Assembly (NCBI GenBank): GCA_030374765.1
Contig: JARGXX010000099.1
Coordinates: forward strand, 1,240,001-1,304,000
Length of the DNA: 64,000 nt
Direction: 5' to 3'
Source of the DNA: Agarophyton chilense
Taxonomy: Eukaryota > Rhodophyta > Florideophyceae > Gracilariales > Gracilariaceae
Position numbers and translations under genes: made by a program. Positions within the stretch are counted from its first letter, which is position 1. Every line of letters begins with the position of its first letter. The notes under the pieces were generated by a model. That model had not been told where the DNA came from, did not search any database, and saw nothing but the letters and a program-made list of their open reading frames with translations. Positions 1 to 11,480 of the stretch are shown here, piece after piece.

Positions 1-1900
1 GAAAGCCAAGACGCATACTCGGCGGTCTCGCTTCGCCTTTACCCCACCAGATTCGGCGCTGGGTGGCCCCACACGACTGGTGAGACGGGCCGCGGCTTCA
101 TACTTGCTGATGTACAGTACAGTAGATAACGGTCTATGTAAGGAACAGTACCTTTTTAGAAAACAGTACGACCTCCCGAGTGTCAGGCTGGTGCCTCGAG
201 CCCAGAGATGTGATCTGTTTGCCGCGTCGGTCTATTTATACCACTCTCGAGACTAATCATTCAACAACGATAGAATGGAAGCAGCTTGACAAATCTGCGA
301 GTGCATGACGAATCGCGACCAATGGTTCTGCCTTTACCACACTGCTCGTCCGAAGCGAGGTTCGTTCGAACAACACCACAGGCTACTTAACGAAATGGGC
401 GCAAAGTATGTCACTTTTTCGTCTTAGCCAGACCGGAATGTGGTACGAAGAGAACAAGAACTCGCTGTCCGCAGTTTGCTCAACTGATGGTTCCCGCTTA
501 GCGTACGTTCGATTGATTCTCAATGGGCCACATAGGAAGGCGAGAGACCTTTACTACTCCCTATGAATATTGTTTGATGATGAAATAAATGCGGATTAAA
601 GCGGGCGTCGTTGCCACGCCTCTTCGTATGCAAAAACTGTGATAGGACCGTTATGTCCGCGTACCGCACAGCACATGACACACATAATCGCGATTAATAA
701 AAGTCCATCACAGAATTGGAATCGACAGATTTTGTACTGCACAGTCTTTCAGAGTTCCAATTCGTCGCAATCATCCTTGTAAAATGGTATTTACACGTAC
801 TGTCCAGCACTATTCCATCAAAAAACGCTGGATGAGCTCCCTGGACAAATAAAAAGTTCACGCAAACGCTTTCCGGGTGATTTCATTGTGAAGGATTTTT
901 CTTGCTGCTATGGAAGTCAAGAAGGATGCAGCCAGATTAGTCCGAATGCTTCAAAATTGGGTGTGTGTGTGGCCTTGCGGGATTCGTGCATCACACAATC
1001 AGCAAATTTTGAAAAAGCCCAAGAATAGGACATGGAAAGTTATCCACGGACGAACTGAGCGATACAAATTGATCCCGTGCAAGTGCGAGGGATCAAAACG
1101 TGTGAGTGAGAGGAATGGTCCAGATTTGGTTCAAAAATCATGTAGCCTTGTTCACGGCGAATGCGGTTGCATCAAGTGCAAAAAAAGTTTGACCGAAGAA
1201 GAACAAATGTTTCTCTTATTCCACAGCCAAGAATCTGACCACTGTCGTACCAGAAGTTTGTAAGTAGAACTCAGAAGATCAAATGTGGCAGGACGTGAGC
1301 TGGATGCCTGAATCCCGTCTTTTCCCACGCCTCGTATGCATCTTCGATGGAGTACATACGCGATGATGACACGTTGGAAAGAGAAAATGCAGAGCACAAA
1401 CAGTGACCAGGCGCTCCGAATAGCGTGAAGGCGATGCCGTTCGCCTGCCTGTCTGGCGCTCTGGGTCGCTCTTGAGAGCGGTGAAAATATATGATATCAT
1501 AACACAAAGTGGTTGCCAATACGCGAAATAAATGACTGCGAGCAGTATCATATTTTTAGCACTACCTGTTATCCGATTCCACTGTTCTTTCTGCTAACCC
1601 TTAACCCTATCCCTAATAATACCAGGTACCGTTCTACATACTTACTGATAGAAATACGTGTGCCCAGCGAGACGCCGTGATGCAGCCGAGTTGTCGTTCC
1701 AAGTTGGGTAACGCCACAGACTCTGCACCTGTGCCGCGGTTCGTCGCTAGCTATCGCAACTTCGCGTAACTAATTCGTTGACCAACGAGCTGTCAACACG
1801 CCCTCAACATGTGGGCGGGCTCGACATAAACGTAATTCTCGTGCTCTACGCCTCATTCCTATAACTCTTTTATGAGCCAGGGCACTCTCCAGCTCACCAA
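1..1900. other. Intergenic / unassigned left edge
   Basis: No recognisable gene. The minus strand is open from the window edge through roughly position 200 without an obvious start, so the last or an internal exon of a gene lying to the left is possible but unproven. An ATG-started frame at 910-1263 (+) would give a 117-residue basic, Cys-containing protein with no recognisable family; I do not call it. A short run of CCCTAA-like units lies near 1593-1618. Nothing resembling a tRNA or transposon was seen. Confidence 0.4.
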
Positions 1901-3581
1901 TCAAGTCCATTTGGGTAACCACCTCCGCCGCGAGTGCTGATCGCTGTCCATGGGTGTCGCGTAGATCCAAGGCGACCAGTACACGAACGCCGTTACCATG
2001 CTTCCACCCATTACCACCACTACCGGTATCCGCGCCTTGGATGGCACTGCATCAAGCACCAAGCCCACAAGCAGCTGGCCATAGAACAATCCAGGGATAT
2101 AGTGGTAAATGAAAGCAGCTCGATCTACTAAGATATATGGCAGTAAGTTGCAAAGCCATCCGCTGAGAAGGAATATTCCCGTGCTTCGCATCCATTGCAA
2201 TTGGCTATATCTTTTCCATCGCCGCACACTCTCCCGGTATCTCGCAGAGAGCAGCGCTATCACGATGAAAACTAACACACACACCAATGTCACATAGATT
2301 ACCACCGGATTTCCTAGCAAATATATTTGTGTCCTAATCGTCTTTTCACTCTTAGTCTCTTTGTGCAAGAAATAGAGCACTCCACGCCAGTTTACAATCC
2401 ACTGATACCAATCGGACTCCCAAGTATGTCTCTTTTTGATGCTTGCATTGCTTTGCACCATCCTCCGGTTCAGATAACGGAATAGCCTTATGAAGGACAC
2501 TCTCTCGGCTGTTGAATCGTACTCTTCTGCCCCGAGAAGCGTTCGACGAAAATGCATGGGCATAAATTTGTCGTACTTTCCGCCGCTTTTCCACAGGCGG
2601 TTGAACATTACGTAAAAAGTTGATGCGTAGAATAGGAGCCCACATAATCCAGCCCATGCACACTCTAACAGACTAAGAGGGTCCTTCAAGAAATGCAGTC
2701 CAAAAAAGGAAATGATGGCAATCAGTCCAGGTGTTGCAAGCGCTGTATGTTTGATTGATAGAGCAGCTCCAGCAGCAATTCCAGTTGATGTTAACCACAA
2801 ACGTCGTTTAGCCGTGCCTGGCCTTGTTTGCCACAACTCCAGTGCGCACAATAGAGCAAGCTGACAGAAGAACAATAATTGCGAGTCCATAAGAATAAGC
2901 CTACCCTCGATAAGGCCTAGAAAATCCAGTAAGACAGAGCATGAAGCAAGGATGCTGCTCGTGCTTGAAATGCCTAAGTTTCGAGATATAAGATATGTCA
3001 TCGGAACTGTGGCAACGCTGAAGAATGCCGACACAGAGCGAACCAGAACGTATTTCACGTGCTCCGGATAAGGGTTTCCTATCTTTTGTATCACAAACGT
3101 GGGATCTGCCCGGTAGCCCAGAAGAAAGCTTCCATAAGCCAGAATCAGTTTTCCTAGAGGAGGGTGGATATCAAAGAACCCTGATTCAACAGTCAGAAAT
3201 TCCAAATTTCACTTGATGCGATACGTCATCAACTTACATGTACCAGTCAGAATACGATCGACGAACTTCGAAAAATGCAACTCATCGAAAACAACTCTGT
3301 CATATCACATTGACGGACACCATGTTAGAACAGACATAAAGCATACTTTGTGGGATATAAATTGTACGAGTTTCTTACGCTGGAGGGGTTGCAAGGCGAT
3401 AAAACCTAGTCGCAATAGCAAGACAAGTGAGAACAGTCAAAGCGATATAGTCTGCATGGGATAGTGGCGTGGCTGGGGAGAGCGTCCTCGGCGGCACATT
3501 CTTGTCAGGCGATTTGGGTCCAGAAGCTAACAGAGAAGAGTGGTTGGCAACTTTTGGGCGTCGCAAACGCAATCCAGTCAT
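1901..3581 (-). CDS. PMT: Protein O-mannosyltransferase (GT39), compact form, three exons
   Basis: Transfers mannose from dolichyl-phosphate-mannose to Ser/Thr of secretory proteins; an ER multi-pass membrane enzyme. Inferred exons on the minus strand: 3581-3379, 3296-3238 and 3180-1901, giving 513 residues. Splicing restores the family hallmarks: the VVFDELHF segment, whose D72-E73 matches the catalytic DE motif of the first luminal loop, then FFDIHPPLGK at about 89-98. Several hydrophobic helices follow, with a WESDWYQW segment near the middle and the family-type C-terminal end RRRWLPKWT. Eukaryotic PMTs normally carry three MIR motifs in a large central loop and exceed 700 residues. Here that loop is only about 80 residues and no MIR motif is visible, so size and plan resemble prokaryotic-type PMTs. 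Diverges from NOT1. Family call is firm; the exon 2 donor could shift by 6 bp (3244) without changing frame. Confidence 0.88.
3181..3237 (-). other. PMT intron 2 (57 bp)
   Basis: Donor GTAAGTTG, acceptor AATCAG, with TTCTGAC about 15 nt before the acceptor as a possible branch point. The join makes a split Trp codon followed by FFDIHPP. A GTACATG donor 6 bp upstream would also keep the frame but is a poorer match. Confidence 0.7.
3297..3378 (-). other. PMT intron 1 (82 bp)
   Basis: Donor GTAAGA, acceptor GACAG and an internal TTCTAAC that could serve as branch point. Removal joins GC of exon 1 to A of exon 2 and creates the conserved A-V-V-F-D-E segment. Without splicing exon 1 ends in a stop directly at the donor. 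Confidence 0.8.
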
Positions 3582-4352
3582 GTCGACACCCGGATCGTTT
3601 GACGGGGGAGAGAAATTGCGACCGAGTTGATGTGGTTTGAATGAAATTCTTAAATGCTTCTGGAGATGGATGTTATATATCTCGCATCAACGTAATGTAA
3701 GACCACGGTATGACGGTGTGGCTACTGGGGAAGAGAACGAAGCCAATTACGCGGCCTGCCGAATGCAACTTTTGGAAGGAGTGACGTCTGGGAACGTGGC
3801 GGGTTTACCCCACCGGTCCAATCATTGCCCAGGGTTGCAGTTGGTGCTTTCGGAATGTACATATAGCATCCCAACTCGGGACGTCAAAACCCCCGGAAAC
3901 GATTGGACTCTCAACTTATCAGAGCGCCGACTTTTTGGCTCCCACTACGGAGCGCGCCCTCTGATGTACAACGCATATGAAATTGGGGATACCGAAGGCG
4001 CAGCTCTTATCGACTACACGTGTATCACTGTACCACGCGTACACAATGCAGCTGATCTGATCTTTGTGACTCCTCCCACTTCCAGGTGCCGGCCGAGCGT
4101 TCACTCGTGCACCAAGCAATCATGATGTATAAAATGCCCAACTGCGCCATGTAGCGTGGCTGCCACGATTGTCAGTGGGCGTCCGCTCGAACGAAAACTA
4201 CTCTGCTACGTGACTCGTTAAAGTTCAACGACTCGCAGCCACGATACACCTATCTCCGTGCGTACAGCGTTGCTGCAACTTCTCCCGATTCCGACGGACT
4301 GCGAGCAAAAGCTCACATCGCGCTTCACGCGATCTCGTTCGAAGACTTGCGC
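3582..4352. other. Shared upstream region of PMT and NOT1
   Basis: About 770 bp between two divergently read genes. A 162-codon open stretch at 3637-4125 (+) has no recognisable domain and no compositional sign of coding, so I leave it uncalled. No clear TATA element or repeat was identified. Confidence 0.4.
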
Positions 4353-7300
4353 ATGGTATCTCTGTCCCGCCTACTCGCCGCCGCAGACGACTCCTCCTCA
4401 GAAGAGCCGGCGGCAACGCCTCTTCCGACGAGAGCTTCCCGGGATTGCGCTCTGCCGCCGTTTTTGCCCACGGATTCTATTCCCGTCCGTCTTCGTCTAA
4501 GCCAGAGCTTCAAACGCATTTCTCCTTCCACGGAAGAACCTACTCCAAACTCTAACTCTTTGCGTCCATCACCACCACTTCCGCTCCAACGCCTTCTTCG
4601 GGACCTTGGTCCGGAGGCTACAGCGCCGCCCAACATGGCTACTTTAGCCAGGACGCTCGCACATTTCGGGAGGCCATCGGAGGCTGCCGTTGCTTCCGCC
4701 TTGCTGTTTTTTACAACACATGTTCCACCAGAGTCAGATTCTCTCGATAGTCACACTATGTTTCATCTATTTGCCCTTTTTTGCGGTGATCCAGAAAACT
4801 CTTCTATTGATCCTTTAGTTCAACAAGCGGTAGCCACGACGTCCAACTCCCCTTCTGAGTGGCGCGCTGATGTTTTGGTTCAGGCAGTGTCATCCATTGC
4901 GATGCAGTTCAATGCACCTCTGGATTGGCGTCTCGTCATACATTCCTTGGATGTCGAAGGTTTGGAAACCCAACTCACACAAGCTGCGTTTGTTGAGATT
5001 GCAAAGGCGTACATAGCTGGAACTGGCGGCACTATACTACCTGCAGACTGCATACTTGACGCGTGGCGCTATCCTCAAGCCCAACTTTGCATAATTTCCC
5101 ATGCATTAACTTCACCTGAGTGCATCAACTGGGATGTCTTGGAAGTTTTTGAAGGGGCATTGGCAGAAGATGTCGTATCACCTTATTCGCGGATTATGTT
5201 AATAGAAAAGCTGGTCGAACTGGACGCCCGTGATCTTCTTAATTATGCGGTGAAGGAGAACTCGAACGCTGTTCTCCTGTCGCTCGCGTGTGCCAAACCA
5301 CAGAACAACACTGCTCTGCAACAAAAGCTAACGGTAACTTTACTAGCTCCTCTTTTCGCTGTATTTCCAACTTCTGAGCGTTCTCTGCGCCAAATGTGGA
5401 ACGTGTCGCCTGCACTTGTTGAGGCTGGAATCGTAAGCATGTGGAAGAAAGATTGTACTACTCTTCGAACTGCTTTGTCGATGAGCTTGGACATGCAGAT
5501 TTTGCCAGATCTGCTATCGAGCAACGTATCGGTGGACTTTTCTTTAGAATTGGCAATGCTCGCATTTCAAGAAAACGTACTGAAGTTTGAGAATTGGCTT
5601 ATGGAGTTCCTGACGACGCGAGGAGCCCAAGCTGCGTCAAGAGTCGTCATATGTCTTGCCCATAAAGCTCGGATTGATCACATTGTATCCAGTTCAATTT
5701 CAGTCGATGCAGTTCGAATAATTCTACGATGTCTGATCAATTGGGCGAGAAGATCTCATGTGAATCAAGAAAAGGAGTTTATCGAAAGAGTCCAGGACGT
5801 CTATGAGGGTTACTGTCGTCTTGACCAAAGGATCGTGGACCTAGCCCCCGCTGCGGATATTGGAAACGCGAAAGTAATCGTTGGGAGTGAGGTCCCAACT
5901 CCATCACCTCCTACTCAATCCGATGCGGCATCTACGGCAGCAGCCATGTTATTACCTGTAGCCCCTGGTTCAAAAAGCTCGTCGAGTGCCTTCCCGCTTT
6001 CTGTCGAAAAGGAAACTGATTTATTCTTTCAGAAGTTGTATCGTAGCGAGCTATTACCAGATCAAGCGGTTGAAGTATTGAGGAGAATGAAAGCTTCCAA
6101 TGTTGAGCACGATGCGCAGGTTTTCAATAGTATGTTGCACACATTATTTGATGAGTATCGGTTTTTCAATGACTATCCAGATCGTCAGCTGAAAATCACG
6201 GGAGTCGTTTTTGGCTCCATTATCCAATACGGTCTTGTGTCAGGTGGACTGCTTGGTCTTGCTGTGCGATGTGTATTGGACGCCTTGCGGACTGTTGAAC
6301 CTGCCCCTCACCCGGTTGGAAGATTTACAAAGTTTGGATTATGCGCTTTGGAGCGCTTCAAGAATCGGTTCTACGAATGGCCCCAGTTTTGTTCTCATAT
6401 TCTTGAGCTAGCAAGGTTGAAAGACATAGCCCCCGGTCTCATTGGTGAAGTGCAACAAGCTCTCGACATAAATGGTGCCGTAATTCCCAGCGCAGCGGAA
6501 AAGAAGATTGGACTTGCGAAAGGTGACAGGCAATCGCTTAATGAGCCTATCCACTCAGCTGACGAAGGAGTTCCTCCTGTGTCCTCCATGCGAGATCCTT
6601 CTGCAGATGCGGACGCTGTTCGTGATTTAGTTGCGTCCCCACCACTCTCAACTGGCAACACTCCTTTGAAGGGTAGGAGTGTATCTTCTGCTTCCATACG
6701 TTCTTCACCGACTGGCGCTGTCGACGGGTCTCTTGGTCTCTCACCTTTGGATTTATCGAATCTCCTTGGACTTTCAGATGATGAAGCCAAACGGATAGTT
6801 GTTCCTGATGAAAACACTCAGGATAAGATGAAGTTCATATTTAACAATTTATCTCGATCAACAATTGACGAAAAAGTTCGTGAGATGTTTCTCATTCTCA
6901 AACCTGAATTCTTCAGCTTCTTTGCTGTGTACATTGTTGTGAAACGGGCCTCGTCCGAGGCCAATTTTCACCACTTGTATGTTGACTTGTTGGAGCGAAT
7001 ATCAGTCCAAGCTAAGTCTTTGCTGCCTCTGGTATGCCAGACAACCTTTAAACGGGTTAATGTGTTGCTCGCCTTGGACAGGTCAAAGACCTCAGCTGAT
7101 CGCGGTATATTGAAGAGCTTGGGAAGCTGGATAGGTTGTCTAACACTTGCACGGAACAAGCCGATACTTAGACGTGAACTTGATTTGAAGGACGCTTTGC
7201 TCAGTGCATACTCCAATGGTCGACTTACCACTGTGATTCCTTTCGTCGCGAAGGTCTTAGAGGCATGTAGGGAATCTATTGTGTTTAAACCAACGAATCC

Positions 7301-10300
7301 ATGGGTTCGTGGTGTATTAAGCCTAATGAAGGAAATATACTCACTGGAAGACCTTAAACTAAATATGAAGTTTGAACTCCAAATCTTATCGAAGGAAATT
7401 GGCATCGACGTTAATGGCATTGTTCCTTCTGACATCCTGAAGTCAAGACCAGCTCCTGATAAGACTCAGAATCCTGATTTTGCAACAAAGAAGGCAAACT
7501 CTTCACCGCCGCAGACGTCTCCAACCGCGACGGCATCATCTTCACCTGAGATCCGGCGGAATTTCGCCCATGGATCTGTCGGTCCAAGATCTGGAGCGGC
7601 GATGTTTACTCTTTCCGAGCAACGAAGTGTACTTCCTTCGTTGTCCGAACCCATTCCAACGGGATTGCCAACCTCCAGTGGTCGGTTGAATATGAACCAC
7701 GGGCTCTTATCAGGCAACATCGGTGCGGTTGCCCACGACTCTGGTGGAGATTTGTCCACTATGTTACAAAATGCATCAATTTCCTCCGGAGTTACAGTTT
7801 CTACCCAAGGTCAAAGAAGTGCCATTCATTCACAACCGACGATTGGAGTTGGAACAGCGCCTCCAAGTACATCTCACAGGGCAGGCAACTCACTTAATCC
7901 CCCAGAAATGCTTGTGCCGAATCTTTCTCAAATGATCAATGTCAGCCCTTCACTTGGTCTTTTGGACACTTCTCCTAACCTGAAACGACTGATTCCGATA
8001 GCAATTGATAGAGCAGTTCGAGAAATTATCCAACCCGTCGTAGAGCGCAGCTGCGCAATCGCGTTTCTGACGACGGAGGAGCTGACTTCCAAAGATTTTG
8101 CCAACGCATCTGAGCATGATGCCAATAAGGTGCGAAGGGCAGCCATGCGAATGGTGCAGCAGCTCGCTGGATCACTGGCGTTGGTGACTTCAAAGGAACC
8201 TCTAAGAGTTTCTATGGGAAACCAATTGCGAACCATTTTGAGCCCAGGGGTAGTTGCTGACCCAAATACGATTGAACAAACCGCACAAGTAATCTGCAAC
8301 GCCAACCTGGAAGTTGGTTGCGCCATTATTGAACGTTACGCGAAAGAAAAGGCAGCTCGTGACTTGAATGAGAAGATAGGATCTGCTTTTGCAAGCAAAA
8401 GACAATCTCATGCTGCATCGACATATGGAATGGTTCCAGGACCCGATCTTTATCGCGTGTATGAGGAGTTTTCGAGAGTCCATCGTATGGGTGTAGTTCC
8501 TTCCCCATACCAATCTCAGCCCCCTGTATCATTGCCTGCGTTTCAACCAGCATCTCAATCTCTCGCTTCAAAGTCGAGTGAAAACGACAAGGATATACAG
8601 GGCGTTTATCAAGACAGTGTTTCGAGTGGCCAGTTTGCATCAGAGCAACGCAGAAGTGGGCCAATTCAAGACATTAGGGGTTCTGCAAGACCTCCAGCTA
8701 ATCAACCTGCGCCGAGAGTAATGGGTTCTACTCAAGGAGGAGCTGAGACCGGATCTAATTCACTTGGTCAAGGAAGAAGAATGGTTCCGACACTGGCCAC
8801 CGCCTCGGAACCACCAGCCAGACCTCCTCTTTTGCTTAAGTCAACTTCTCAGTTGGCTCCCGCTTCAGTTCTTGGAACTGTCTTGCTTCAAGTTTGTGGG
8901 TCTTCTGATGTGTGCGGGTTCAATTCATCCCAGAACGCGAGTCAGCAGACGAATAATCTATCCGTAACCGGGGATGTGGAACTATCGACCCAAGAAGTAC
9001 TGCAAAGCTTCAATGCCATATATCCACAGTTAATCACCGGAATTGAAGCCACTATCTCGTCCCTAGGTGACATAGACACAAAGATGGGGGAGCTACCTCC
9101 AGATCATGAGATTAACACTCTTTGGGTGCAAATCCCTGCTGCAGTGAAACGGTCGAACACTGCAGATGAGGCAGGAATGGCGGTAGCTCAGAAAGTTTTC
9201 AAACGCTTCTTTGAAGGAGAGTCTAATATGTACCGCGAAGTTCATGTTCTCATTCTAGAAGGACTTCGAGAGTCTTGTCGAAGGCTGTCAAAAGAACTTG
9301 CATCCTGGTTGGCATTTTCTGATGAGAAAAGAAAGCTAAATCTAGAGTGTATATTGGCCTTATTAAGACCAGGGTCTTTGCTCAGCAAAACTAGTTATGA
9401 TGAGATCCTTGCAAAGGCAATAGACAATGGAAGAAACATAACTGCACTTGCCTTTGCATGTAATCTCGTCCGGAAGGCAGTTGTCGAAGAGCCCCTGGCA
9501 ACAGCGGGTGATTTTTATCTTACGTTGGAAGTTATTCTGAAAGTTGCTCGGAAGCAAAATGTTCCGAACATGCCTATGAGTGCAGATGACTTGTTTATTC
9601 TAGTTCAATCGGCGAGAAGTATCGTTCACAAACCCGAAAGCACAAGCTCATCGATGAATGTTAACTTAGAATCTCAGTCGGCCACTGCGAAGCAAACGAA
9701 AGAGCCTGAACGTGTTGATTCCACGGGATCTAAAGATGCCACGGTCCAAATGCTCTTGGATTGGCACGGGATTTTAACATCCGATCCGGATCGGAGTATG
9801 TCCGATCCAGTAGTGGCTTCATTTATTGCACAATCTCTTAATATGTCGTTGGCAAATGCTGATGCGGTGGAAAGATTTTTCCGTGTTGCGGTTGAGCTTA
9901 CCTGCGCTGCGACATCTCAGGTGCTCCGCTCTCGTACCGGTGACTCAAGCGTACCACAAGAAATTATGGATGTTCCTTACACAGGTGTTGACAGCCTTGT
10001 GTACCTGGTGATGACCCTGTGCCACGCTGACCGAACTGCGTCTTCATCGAAGAAAATGGGAAGGATGCAGCTGCTTCACTACTTTTTAGTAGCAGTTGCA
10101 CGAGACGCCTTATTGCGATGCTCAAAAGGAGACTTACGCTGCCACTTTCGCCTATTATCTTTCCTCATGGACCAACTTTCGATTCATAATTCTTTTAAAG
10201 AGCGCACTCCGACAGAAGACTTGGATGTTAATCCGGATCACGTTGTTCTAGCGTATTCGAGGAAACTAGAAGACGAATGTTCAGGAGCTCAGGCATTAGA

Positions 10301-11480
10301 ATTTGTGGAAGACAAGACTGGTGGAATGCAACGATGGATTCATGACCTTGGGGCTGTGAATCGATTGGAGACTGATTTCAGTTTAAACAGCTTAAAGATA
10401 CAGGGGATGTTGGTCGGGGTCCTAAACGTATGTTCCCCCTCTAATATACCTCGGTTTGCTTTCTATTGGTTAGAGCTCTTATCAAACAAAGATTTTTTAC
10501 CTTGTCTTCTCTCTGTGAGGAATGTGAACGGCTGGCCTTTATTTAGGCACTTGCTTATGTCTTTCCTGAGGTTTATATCTGGGTATTTGAAGAATGCTGA
10601 GGAGCCACTATCACCGGTGATAAGAAAGCTGTACAACGGGTTGCTGAGAGTTCTATTAGTTTTGCTCCACGACTTTCCCGAGTTCTTGTGTGCCTATCAC
10701 CTGGATTTCTGTCGCACAATACCAAGCCGGTGTGTTCAATTAAGGAATCTGATATTGTCTTCGTTTCCCAAGCAAATGCGTCTCCCCGATCCGTTTGCAC
10801 CGGATTTAGATATCAAGAGGCTGTCGGAAATGACTAATCCGCCTCTAGTTCTCTCTGACTTTATGGGTCCCTTACAAGAGAGTGGTGTCAAAGCTGTTGT
10901 GGATTCTTACCTGAATCCCGCCGACAGATCTCTGTTGCAGAGAAAGGCAGTCGATCTTGGAAAGTATATGTATTCCAGCACTGACTCTGGCGATTTAGAA
11001 GTTGACATGGTGCTCTTCAACTCATTGATGGTTTACCTAGCTCAAAACGCATCAAGTTTAAGTGGCCAGTACAGCAGGAACAGTCCTTCTACAGATGTCA
11101 TTCGATTACTGACATCTCAACTTGACTGTGAAGGGCAAGTACAGCTGTTTAATGCCCTTGCTAATCAGCTTCGCTACCCCAACAGTCACACAAGATACTT
11201 CAGCAATGTCATTCTGACGCTATTCCGAGAAACAACTAGTGAATCGATCAAAGAGGAAATTGCCAAAGTTCTCGTCGAAAGGGTGATTGCGAACAGACCG
11301 CATCCATGGGGACTTTTGGTAACATTTGTCGAGCTTCTGAAGAATCCCGACTACCGCTTTTGGAGTTTCCCTTTTGTAACGTGTGCACCTGAAATTGAGG
11401 AGCTGTTTCAGAACGTATCGAAGTATTGCATGGCGCCGTCATTTCAGAGCAGGCGCCAGTCTCTTGTGACAGCCAAATAG
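4353..11480 (+). CDS. NOT1: CCR4-NOT transcription/deadenylation complex scaffold NOT1
   Basis: Central scaffold of the CCR4-NOT deadenylase, which shortens poly(A) tails and represses translation. 2375 residues, single exon. Visible blocks in order: N-terminal helical (HEAT-like) region; MIF4G/CAF1-binding domain at about 825-1026, with the family strings ILKSLGSWIG, ARNKPIL and VIPFVAKVLEA; a Ser/Pro-rich linker; the CNOT9-binding (DUF3819) helical bundle at about 1212-1375, beginning LIPIAIDRAVREII; and the NOT1 C-terminal superfamily domain from about 2019 to the end, with NQLRYPNSHTRYFS and RPHPWGLLVTFVELL. The length matches human CNOT1 (about 2370). The longest frame begins at a TTG (4347); the ATG at 4353 is taken as the start. 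Confidence 0.97.
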   Translation: MVSLSRLLAAADDSSSEEPAATPLPTRASRDCALPPFLPTDSIPVRLRLSQSFKRISPSTEEPTPNSNSLRPSPPLPLQRLLRDLGPEATAPPNMATLARTLAHFGRPSEAAVASALLFFTTHVPPESDSLDSHTMFHLFALFCGDPENSSIDPLVQQAVATTSNSPSEWRADVLVQAVSSIAMQFNAPLDWRLVIHSLDVEGLETQLTQAAFVEIAKAYIAGTGGTILPADCILDAWRYPQAQLCIISHALTSPECINWDVLEVFEGALAEDVVSPYSRIMLIEKLVELDARDLLNYAVKENSNAVLLSLACAKPQNNTALQQKLTVTLLAPLFAVFPTSERSLRQMWNVSPALVEAGIVSMWKKDCTTLRTALSMSLDMQILPDLLSSNVSVDFSLELAMLAFQENVLKFENWLMEFLTTRGAQAASRVVICLAHKARIDHIVSSSISVDAVRIILRCLINWARRSHVNQEKEFIERVQDVYEGYCRLDQRIVDLAPAADIGNAKVIVGSEVPTPSPPTQSDAASTAAAMLLPVAPGSKSSSSAFPLSVEKETDLFFQKLYRSELLPDQAVEVLRRMKASNVEHDAQVFNSMLHTLFDEYRFFNDYPDRQLKITGVVFGSIIQYGLVSGGLLGLAVRCVLDALRTVEPAPHPVGRFTKFGLCALERFKNRFYEWPQFCSHILELARLKDIAPGLIGEVQQALDINGAVIPSAAEKKIGLAKGDRQSLNEPIHSADEGVPPVSSMRDPSADADAVRDLVASPPLSTGNTPLKGRSVSSASIRSSPTGAVDGSLGLSPLDLSNLLGLSDDEAKRIVVPDENTQDKMKFIFNNLSRSTIDEKVREMFLILKPEFFSFFAVYIVVKRASSEANFHHLYVDLLERISVQAKSLLPLVCQTTFKRVNVLLALDRSKTSADRGILKSLGSWIGCLTLARNKPILRRELDLKDALLSAYSNGRLTTVIPFVAKVLEACRESIVFKPTNPWVRGVLSLMKEIYSLEDLKLNMKFELQILSKEIGIDVNGIVPSDILKSRPAPDKTQNPDFATKKANSSPPQTSPTATASSSPEIRRNFAHGSVGPRSGAAMFTLSEQRSVLPSLSEPIPTGLPTSSGRLNMNHGLLSGNIGAVAHDSGGDLSTMLQNASISSGVTVSTQGQRSAIHSQPTIGVGTAPPSTSHRAGNSLNPPEMLVPNLSQMINVSPSLGLLDTSPNLKRLIPIAIDRAVREIIQPVVERSCAIAFLTTEELTSKDFANASEHDANKVRRAAMRMVQQLAGSLALVTSKEPLRVSMGNQLRTILSPGVVADPNTIEQTAQVICNANLEVGCAIIERYAKEKAARDLNEKIGSAFASKRQSHAASTYGMVPGPDLYRVYEEFSRVHRMGVVPSPYQSQPPVSLPAFQPASQSLASKSSENDKDIQGVYQDSVSSGQFASEQRRSGPIQDIRGSARPPANQPAPRVMGSTQGGAETGSNSLGQGRRMVPTLATASEPPARPPLLLKSTSQLAPASVLGTVLLQVCGSSDVCGFNSSQNASQQTNNLSVTGDVELSTQEVLQSFNAIYPQLITGIEATISSLGDIDTKMGELPPDHEINTLWVQIPAAVKRSNTADEAGMAVAQKVFKRFFEGESNMYREVHVLILEGLRESCRRLSKELASWLAFSDEKRKLNLECILALLRPGSLLSKTSYDEILAKAIDNGRNITALAFACNLVRKAVVEEPLATAGDFYLTLEVILKVARKQNVPNMPMSADDLFILVQSARSIVHKPESTSSSMNVNLESQSATAKQTKEPERVDSTGSKDATVQMLLDWHGILTSDPDRSMSDPVVASFIAQSLNMSLANADAVERFFRVAVELTCAATSQVLRSRTGDSSVPQEIMDVPYTGVDSLVYLVMTLCHADRTASSSKKMGRMQLLHYFLVAVARDALLRCSKGDLRCHFRLLSFLMDQLSIHNSFKERTPTEDLDVNPDHVVLAYSRKLEDECSGAQALEFVEDKTGGMQRWIHDLGAVNRLETDFSLNSLKIQGMLVGVLNVCSPSNIPRFAFYWLELLSNKDFLPCLLSVRNVNGWPLFRHLLMSFLRFISGYLKNAEEPLSPVIRKLYNGLLRVLLVLLHDFPEFLCAYHLDFCRTIPSRCVQLRNLILSSFPKQMRLPDPFAPDLDIKRLSEMTNPPLVLSDFMGPLQESGVKAVVDSYLNPADRSLLQRKAVDLGKYMYSSTDSGDLEVDMVLFNSLMVYLAQNASSLSGQYSRNSPSTDVIRLLTSQLDCEGQVQLFNALANQLRYPNSHTRYFSNVILTLFRETTSESIKEEIAKVLVERVIANRPHPWGLLVTFVELLKNPDYRFWSFPFVTCAPEIEELFQNVSKYCMAPSFQSRRQSLVTAK

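Noticed and set aside
910-1263. 117-codon Cys-containing frame with ATG start
   Set aside because: No recognisable domain, irregular Cys spacing, and several equally long frames overlap nearby on the other strand.
1593-1618. CCCTAA-like units suggesting a telomere remnant (also 34728-34749)
   Set aside because: Only two to three imperfect units at each place and interior to gene-rich DNA; too short to call.
3637-4125. 162-codon frame between PMT and NOT1
   Set aside because: No domain and no protein-like periodicity; it sits in the shared upstream region and is probably chance.
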